From Aurelia coerulea (lineage: Eukaryota > Cnidaria > Scyphozoa > Semaeostomeae > Ulmaridae), in NCBI GenBank assembly GCA_039566865.1, contig CM076961.1:4409501-4473500 (forward strand): a stretch of DNA of 64,000 bases. Reading direction: 5' to 3'. The translations under genes were made by a program, and so were the position numbers. This document shows positions 57,576-64,000 of the stretch, piece by piece. The first letter of the stretch is position 1; each line of letters begins with the position of its first letter. The notes below the pieces were generated by a model. The model searched no databases. It was not told where the DNA came from and worked only from the letters and a program-made list of their open reading frames with translations.

Positions 57576-60500
57576 GTAAGTTAAGTTTTTTTTACCTATT
57601 CACCCCCCTAGACACTACGCTAATCAGTTTTAAACGGGATGAAATGATATTTTATCAGGAGGTAAAGTCTTTCAGAATTCTCAGTCACTTTACACCAGTT
57701 TCTCTGCTCGCCTTGTTGTGCACATTCACCCCTGGAAAGACGATGCGACAGACATTAGACACTATGAAGTGACAAACCTTTCAGGAGGTAAATCCCGTCA
57801 GAATACTCATCTTATTCACATGAAAGTACTGATACTTGATACTATATTTTTTAAAAATCTTTTTATGCTTATGATAACCCCGGTAAAACCATGGGCAATA
57901 ATGCACCGTTGATGTGGCCTATGTTATGATCAAAATTGTATTCGTACTCACTGTGTCTTGTTTCTCTTCCACGGGAGTGCGAGAAAAGCTTGATAATGTT
58001 GCTATTCCTTCGTTCTTCTCTCGTCACAACAAGGAATCGAATGCCGCCATTATTCAATTCAGATACAATTGAAACTGTTGGAGCTCCTACGCAGCGATAC
58101 GTCTCATTTCAAAGTTTGAACTATATGTTTATTATAAGTTTCTTTTAGGGCATGCTGAAAGATAATAAATTACCATTCCCAATAGTTAACTTGACCTTTG
58201 ATGCATTGTATTCCAATGAATTAACTGTCAAGGGGTCAGAACCTAAAGCTCAAAGTTTGCTTGATGGTATAGGTTCGTAGAATGTCAAATTTTGTCACAC
58301 GTGCGTTCATATAAATTTTTAGTATCAATCGAGCAAGAAATAGTTTTCATTTACATCATATTTTGGATTTCAGGCGACAAATTTCCCAAGCAATGTCATT
58401 GCGACTAATCTTGGCATCTCCTACCCTGCGTTGGAAATAAATCAAGTGGCCTGCGAGCCATTTCAGGTATAAGTTTATCTAAAATATCTGTTTCTTCTTC
58501 AATCCTAATAAAGGCTTCTTCGAAATTAGTTGATACCAGAGACGTAGGGGGGGGGGGCACTGGGGGCACGTGCCCCCACCCCCAAGATTTTGCAATAAAC
58601 AAAGAACCCCTTTCTATTTTCAGGAAGTGCCCCTTCAGCTTAAAGAAAAAAGTGCCCTTGGAGTGTTGTGCCCCCCCAAGTTTGAGATGCTTCCTACGTC
58701 CCTGGTTGATACACCTGCATTCATCTCTATGAGACCTATTGATTGACTAATAAACTATTGACCCATTTTTTGTCATAGCAAATCTTTCTTAACTTTCGGC
58801 TTCGCTCAAATAAGGAACACCTTGTAGAGCTTCGATGTTAGAGAAAGAAACCTTGAAAATTACTTTGTCCTGAAAAGATCTTGTTGCATTGTGAAAAACA
58901 ATTGGCCAGTGTAAAATGGACATACGCATTTTTGGTGCAAGAAACTTATAAATTGAGCCATTAAAATTATCAGATTTTGAGTACCGAGAGTTTCTTAAGA
59001 GTTTCTTAAAGGCTTAATAGCAATCTTCTTGTTTACTACCCGTGCCCTCGTGAACATTTCAAAACAAAATTTTTAAGAGAGTTGAGTTTCTTGCAAGAAG
59101 TTTCGTATAAAAAATAAGTCTATTTAGCTACTGTCAAGCATGTTCTTTATTTACTAAATTCTTATCGCTCCTAGGTAATTGAAAGAATTCATAATTACTC
59201 AAAAGTGCTCGATCGATTCGTTGCACCGCTCACTGAAATTGCAAATGAGATTCAACAAGATTCCAGCAGACAAAGTGCAAGAAGTTTGATTATCAGAATT
59301 ACCAACGCTCTCACATCACTCAATATTCTCCAAGTCAAAATGGTAAGTAACGGGGCATCTGAAAGTATTTTTACTGGACGGGAATCAGTCAACAGGGCAC
59401 TCTAAAAATCCGGTACTCATGTTTATGGAAAATCTGCCGAAAAAGGACCCCTTGTTAGAGAATGTTAGGGCCGAAAACCCACCCATATGGGTGGCACATA
59501 TCTGGTTTGATCAAGCTATAATTTCAAGCTTCTTTACACGCCACGCAACCACCAAATGTGCTTCCTTTGCAATCATCTATCGCGTCTATCTCGATGATCA
59601 ATTTTTGCTATCTTTATCTTCGCAAACATTTGAGCCACATTTTGTTTTCATTTATAGCTGGAAAGTTTCCTTACATCGCACTCAATTGGGGCATCATCTC
59701 CAACAATTCAAGAACTAACTGTCAAAACAAGAACATACTTGGTAGGTTTTGTTCTATCTTCTGTACTTCTACATAGCACCCGAAAGCAGTTTCTAGAACA
59801 TTGTGAAGCTAAGATTATTGAAACGTGTCCTGGTCCCTCCTCGCGATGTGACCACACACGGGGGGGGGGGGGGGGTCTTGGCCAAATTTTGGGTAGGGGT
59901 CTGCCGCGAGCATCTTCAAAAGGGTACCGTTGGCTAGACTAATTTTTACGAAAATTGTACCCTTGGCTAGACCAATTTGACCATTGTCTGAACCAATTTT
60001 TACGAAAATGGTACCCTTGGCTAGACCAATTTTGACCATTTCCTCGACCAATATTGTCAAATTTGTGCCAAATATGATATCATGACCGTTCGCTAGACCA
60101 ATATTGTCAAAAATGATACCCTTGGCTAGACCGTTGTAGGTCAAAATTGCAAAAAAGTATACCCTTGGCTAGACTAAAAGTCCGAAAAAGTATACCCTTG
60201 CTCGCGGCACATCCCCAGGTACCTTTACTATGGAAGAACCCCCCCCCCCCCATGTGACCACACCTCGTGATTCCTTTTGCCTGGAATTACAGAGAGTTGG
60301 CGACTCTCCTAGCGGGTTCGACAGGGTGGAGACTCGAATAACCAACCTTCAGATTGGTAGTGAAGCGCTCTACTACTGAGCTATCCCCACACGTTGGTTC
60401 TGGTAGGTTTACAATGCAACGCTTTTTAAAGATTTGAAAGCTTTAAAATGCTTGTTCTATCCATCTTCATTGATTATTGACGTCAGTTGTTATTGTCTGA

Positions 60501-61297
60501 GGAATCGGCATAAAATTCTGCCGGCATCGTGTAGACGGGAGGCGAAAACGGCACATTTTTATGCCGTTTTAAAATTCTACAGGCGCCGTGTAGACGGGAG
60601 CACATTTTCCAAGGTAGCATAAACATTCTGCTGTTGTCAAATTCTACCAGCATTGGGTAAACGGGGCCTAAGACTATGCGCTCATATTACTATGCGCTCA
60701 TGTGAACCTGGTTTGTTAGCAGTTGCAGTTAAACCAATGAATTCCCGCGCAATGATATACTCTACACAACATATTGCGTAAAGATCTCTTTGACCAGCTC
60801 TCAAATATTGACGGATTCAATGTTGCTATATTAACCCGAAAGAACTATGTCCCCTATTTTTGTTTGGTGATCAAAATTTGGGCACAGTTGTAAAGAGAAT
60901 CATATTAGGTTCAATCAATGCTGAAATATAAACGGCAGCGCTCTCTATTTCTTTGTATTCAAGCATTTGTTTTATCATGTACCCCCATGTACCCTTCAGT
61001 AGAATGCAAGGTGTTCATTGTGAAGACTTGGTGACCTCACGTCCTTTCTCGCCATACATGTCTCAGTGTAGAGTAATTTAGCTTGCACTTTTAATTATAA
61101 CTGCTATTTTTAATTGATAAATAAAAATATAATCTCTCTTATCCTCACAGGCACACTCACACCCTGGCCAACATTTCAACAACCAGCAAGTGAAGAACAT
61201 CCGGGACTATAGCTTTCTCGAAGCTATTGTCCATGTTGTCCACATTATCAAATCAGAGATGAGACAAGGCTTTCCATTCTATCAAATTATCAACTGA
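57358..61297 (+). CDS. Secreted four-helix cytokine-like protein (IL-6/CLCF1-type candidate), exon 1 missing
   Basis: Join 57358-57575, 58374-58466, 59175-59342, 61151-61297; 207 residues plus an unlocated 5' exon. Exon order gives a hydrophobic signal segment (about IIAALSIYVIACSALP), an Asn-rich stretch with NRT and NST sequons, a long amphipathic helix with one Cys, a loop with one Cys, two further helices in a single exon, and a last exon with a fourth helix (KNIRDYSFLEAIVHVVHIIK) before the stop. Visible introns are phase 0 with strong sites (CTG|GTAAGT, ATG|GTAAGT, ATTTCAG, CTCACAG). The 5' acceptor at 57357 would make intron 1 phase 1. Size, secretion, helix order and phases fit class-I long-chain cytokines; residue spacing in helices B-D best recalls CLCF1/CNTF. 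Such proteins signal through gp130-type receptors in vertebrates. Exon structure is well supported; the family call rests on pattern only. Confidence 0.6.
58149..58272 (+). other. Open segment with strong acceptor inside the cytokine-like gene
   Basis: TTTCTTTTAG|GGC ATG... opens a 40-codon frame (GMLKDNKLPFPIVNLTFDAL and on) that would follow helix A in phase. Its good donors (GATG|GTATAG, ATAG|GTTCG) are phase 1 and would put a stop into the next exon; only weak phase-0 donors exist. It may be a decayed or alternative exon, an alternative ending, or chance. Confidence 0.3.
58374..58466 (+). CDS. Cytokine-like gene, AB-loop exon
   Basis: Acceptor TTGGATTTCAG and donor TTTCAG|GTATAAG; 31 codons, phase 0 at both ends. 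The sequence is loop-like, with prolines (NFPSN, SYPALEI) and a Cys near the end that could pair with the helix A Cys. Other frames of this piece hit stops at once, so the phase-0 reading is forced. Confidence 0.65.
58537..58704. mobile_element. hAT-type MITE in the cytokine-like gene
   Basis: Ends CAGAGACGTAGG and CCTACGTCCCTG; 8-bp duplication GTTGATAC at 58529-58536 and 58705-58712; 168 bp in the intron after the AB-loop exon. Confidence 0.85.
59175..59342 (+). CDS. Cytokine-like gene, helix B and C exon
   Basis: Acceptor CGCTCCTAG and donor AAAATG|GTAAGTA; 56 codons, phase 0. It encodes two amphipathic helices (IERIHNYSKVLDRF...EIANEI and RSLIIRITNALTSLNIL) split by a polar QQDSSRQS turn, with an NYS sequon. 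CLCF1 also encodes its helices B and C together. Confidence 0.7.
59862..60250. mobile_element. Inverted-repeat element containing a CCCTTGGCTAGACC minisatellite
   Basis: G-run, then CTGCCGCGAGCA at the left, and TGCTCGCGGCA, then C-run at the right. ATGTGACCACAC lies on both sides (about 59845 and 60252). The interior has about nine imperfect TACCCTTGGCTAGACCAAT units. Confidence 0.65.
60252..60395 (-). repeat. tRNA-derived SINE B
   Basis: Minus strand: GGGGATAGCTCAGTAGTAGAG, then TTATTCGAGTC is a tRNA head with an abnormal 9-base anticodon loop, followed by a body ending in a GAATCACGAGGTGTGGTCAC motif. A body fragment recurs at 38588-38640. It lies in the last intron of the cytokine-like gene. 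Confidence 0.65.
61151..61297 (+). CDS. Cytokine-like gene, terminal helix D exon
   Basis: Acceptor ATCCTCACAG; 48 codons and a TGA at 61295-61297. A His/Asn/Gln-rich linker precedes a single strong amphipathic helix and a short tail ending FPFYQIIN. A possible AATAAA lies at 61551. Confidence 0.68.
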   Translation, partial: AHSHPGQHFNNQQVKNIRDYSFLEAIVHVVHIIKSEMRQGFPFYQIIN

Positions 61298-61877
61298 AAA
61301 TTTGGCTTGCTGGATCAAGGAAAGTTGTAAGTTGATTTGAAAAGACGAACAATACCTTTTGTTTAATTATTGTTCACTTTATCCAATCAGAACTACCGTA
61401 AAAGCTCTCAGAAGGCTTCGTCTTTTTTAGGCCCCCCCACTTTAGGCCCATTTTCAAAGCCAGAACTATAAACGAGCTCATTCTCCTATTTAGCACCCAC
61501 CTACAGGGTACGCCAGAAAGAACATCAAATTTGCTCGATGGAGAAAACGCAATAAATTTGAATGAAGAAAACTTTGGTCGATACAGCAACTGAGAAATTC
61601 TTCATGTCATGCTCGAAAAAATAGAACAAAAATCACAAAAGAATACATCAGCCTTTCGGCTATCAACTAAAGTCTGATTCACTCCAATTTTCAAACGAAA
61701 GAAATTCTTTTTGGCGCAGCCAGTTTATGAATTAAATGCAACACCTTTATAGAACTTGTGGATTATTTCAACAAAGTACTTTCGCCTAGATGTACATGAG
61801 CTAGTGTGGTAATTTAAATGTATCTATCATGCAAGCTATATTGTTTATTAACTTTGGCAAATATGAAAGCACAACTT

Positions 61878-62061
61878 GTTGGGGAGACGAGATACGGTTT
61901 GTCCGAGGAAACGTATGTGTCCCCCCTCCCCCCGTGCAGTAGGTTAATGCTCATGTACAGTAGCGTTTTGGGTTCGAACTCTGACGGGCGCATGAGCATT
62001 AACCTACTGCACGGAGGGACACATGAGTTTCCTCGAACAAACCATATCTCATCTCCCCAAC
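61878..62061. mobile_element. Inverted-repeat MITE (TTGGGGAGACGAGATACGG), intact copy
   Basis: Same arms as 27380-27707, uninterrupted; about 600 bp downstream of the cytokine-like gene's stop. Confidence 0.75.
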
Positions 62062-62179
62062 CACAACTCTCTTTTGACTCCGTTGATTTACTTTTAAAAG
62101 GTTCCCAAAGGGCCTACGAGAGCTTTTACTGTACGAAATTCCATTTCATCAATCCATCCTTTAAGAGTACTGTATAGAT

Positions 62180-62700
62180 TATTCACGACAATTGTTTCGA
62201 ACACTTTTAATGCATATTAATGCTTGTAAAATTCTTTGTATACAGCAGATCAAAGATGTATACTATGTTTTTGAAAGACAACATTATTTGTAAATACGCA
62301 GTATACCAAATATTATACCATAACTAAATTATTTACTACAGAGAAGTACAATTTATTTGTTTACACACTAATATGTATATTTAAGGGGTTATATATTTTA
62401 TGTTTAAAATATCTAATATTGCATAAACAATCTTATGAATTTGCAATCGTTGCGGTTTTATTGTGTCTATATCTCAAAGATGAAATGTTATAAGAAAGGT
62501 CTCATAAGCGAGAGATACATCTCTTCCTTACATTTAAACCCCACAGAACCATCCTGGAACAATGTGCACCAAAGCACCAGGCTCGCTAAAGGCAGTCTTC
62601 CACCACAGTAGTTTTGGTCGGTGAACAACGCGCTCGTCTAGTGTGCATGCTCTCTAACAACAGAGCCTGCGCACTATCGGGAAATTCAAATAAAACTCTT
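62180..62700. other. No gene seen
   Basis: AT-rich sequence without a coding segment, hairpin or terminal repeat I can support. The same holds for most of 63250-63810. Confidence 0.5.
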
Positions 62701-62714
62701 CCCGTTGCAAGGCC

Positions 62715-63240
62715 TGAATATCAATATGATAATATTGGCAAATATATCATTTAATGGTGGACATGTTCATATCCATTTTAGAATTTACCTGACCGAAATC
62801 GACCACTCCGTTCTGAAAATATGAGAGATATGCTCGAGAGAGCCACGTCAAGAAACCTTCAAAACATGCCTAAATTCAAGAACAAATTTTCCAAAGATTT
62901 CTGCCCTACAGCAATGATTTCTAAAACATTTTAGCAAGTTTTAACCTTTTGGGACAATGAAATCTCTAATCACGATATTGTCATGCTCCCAGGGGGAATT
63001 ACAATCTTGTCCACCCAAAGGGATAACAACACGTAAAAGCATGTAAAAGTCATCGCTGCAAGGCACAATATTTGATCGTGATTTTAGGCCTGTTTTGAAC
63101 ATTCTTGAAGGGGCTTTCTTGAGAAAATCCCTCATAATTTCAGAACGGAGCAGCCGATTTCAGTCAGGTAAACTTCAAGAAAATATATTCAAACAAGTCC
63201 ACTATTGAATAATATATTTGCCAATATCATCGTTTTGACA
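62715..63240. repeat. Long inverted-repeat element
   Basis: GATAATATTGGCAAATATATCA and ACCTGACCGAAATCG are mirrored by CGATTTCAGTCAGGTAAAC and AATATATTTGCCAATATC. Its inner words relate to 41640-41900 and 55700-55945 (GGGGCTTTCTGCAGAAAATC). Confidence 0.6.
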
Positions 63241-64000
63241 TCAAGGGAGCAGTGGCCTTTCAAACGGGATTACCATCTTTGGACGCACCCGGGTAAAACG
63301 TGGGGTAAATGTACGGAGGCACTCATTACCAAGCTCTTTGCATGCCTCACTGAAATATAAATGAAAACTGAGCTAAAACAAAAGAAATAATTAAAATAAG
63401 AAAGGTAATACCAAGAATAATGCAAGTATTTGCGGATACGCCAAGCAGTGCTGACTATCAAATTAGCTTATAGACACAAAGCAGTTATATCTATATAACA
63501 AATATTGTCGATTAAATATAATAAAATTACCACATTTATGTTCAAAAGCTGTTAAAAATACGGAGATTTCCGAAGCTAAAAGGTTTATATCTATCGGTTT
63601 TTAGTTCTTAAAATTATTGACTCATAAAGGATATATTACATGAATTTTTCACTTTCGATTTATGCCCCCGCAAATATTGCCAGTCTGGTACCCAGGGTAG
63701 ACAAACAAAGGGGTTCCACCCAAAATGTTTGAAGGACTGGGGAACAATGTGGTATTTGCTTAGGAACGAACGTCTTCCATTGAATTTAAAGACCCTCAGC
63801 CATTTTGTTGAAAAAAGCATGAGCGATAGGACACCAAGTGTGTATCAATCTAAAATATTTATCAGTAATGAGCAACCTTAACCTACTGTGCATGTGTTTT
63901 GAACTCGTTTTTGGTCGACAGTGAGTCATTTTATCACTGTCCCACGAATGTAAAGTTGTTGGTAGTGAGCTAACTAAGTGCAAAGATTAAGATGGCTCTG

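Noticed and set aside
60325..60392. Possible functional tRNA gene on the minus strand
   Set aside because: A- and B-box words are present, but the anticodon arm has a 9-base loop and the acceptor ends do not pair properly; it heads a SINE.
1..64000. CRISPR arrays, bacterial operons or viral genes
   Set aside because: No spaced direct-repeat array, no bacterial-style gene packing and no viral structural or replication gene was seen; splicing and SINEs mark animal nuclear DNA.

Overview
The window is animal nuclear DNA: AT-rich, intron-split genes with canonical GT/AG splice sites in a sea of short inverted-repeat transposons, LINE tails, tRNA-derived SINEs and Penelope-like fragments. One LINE reverse-transcriptase C-terminus (about 14845-15333, ending CTCKICR) resembles those common in anthozoan genomes, so a cnidarian is my best guess. 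Species and phylum cannot be fixed from the sequence alone.

Three protein genes can be supported. (1) A lysosomal alpha-mannosidase (GH38, MAN2B1-like) runs on the minus strand from 45398 to 20742 in five exons (983 codons), with every splice phase consistent. Its last intron is 15.4 kb and packed with foldback elements, and a CLEAR-type TCACGTGA box lies about 30 bp before the ATG. (2) A plus-strand gene at 57358-61297 encodes a secreted helical protein of at least 207 residues in four visible exons joined by phase-0 introns. Its layout (signal peptide plus helix A, AB loop, helices B-C, helix D) matches long-chain four-helix class-I cytokines, most like the CLCF1/CNTF branch of the IL-6 family. 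This is the best candidate for something undescribed. Its short first exon is not located. (3) A small minus-strand gene at 13445-12838 encodes a secreted peptide of about 48 residues with one CX8C ring. Its 3'UTR exon has been retroposed to 31774-32102, into the big mannosidase intron.

Layout: 1-12.8 kb is transposon sediment (hAT-, piggyBac- and mariner-type MITEs, often nested). 12.8-13.5 kb holds the peptide gene. 13.5-20.2 kb has a LINE fragment, a TTCCCCGC-motif element and two near-perfect hairpins. 20.2-45.4 kb is the mannosidase locus: a tandem array of its last-exon end, a 1.67-kb foldback at 22.8-24.5 kb, a Penelope-like ruin at 25.6-28.5 kb, a LINE ruin at 28.7-29.6 kb and a nest of elements at 30.3-32.2 kb. 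45.5-57 kb is again MITE-dominated. 57.3-61.3 kb is the cytokine-like gene, with a minisatellite-bearing element and a SINE in its last intron. 61.3-64 kb is repeats.

Nothing indicates that the genes act in a common pathway. They are separate neighbours in a repeat-rich region.
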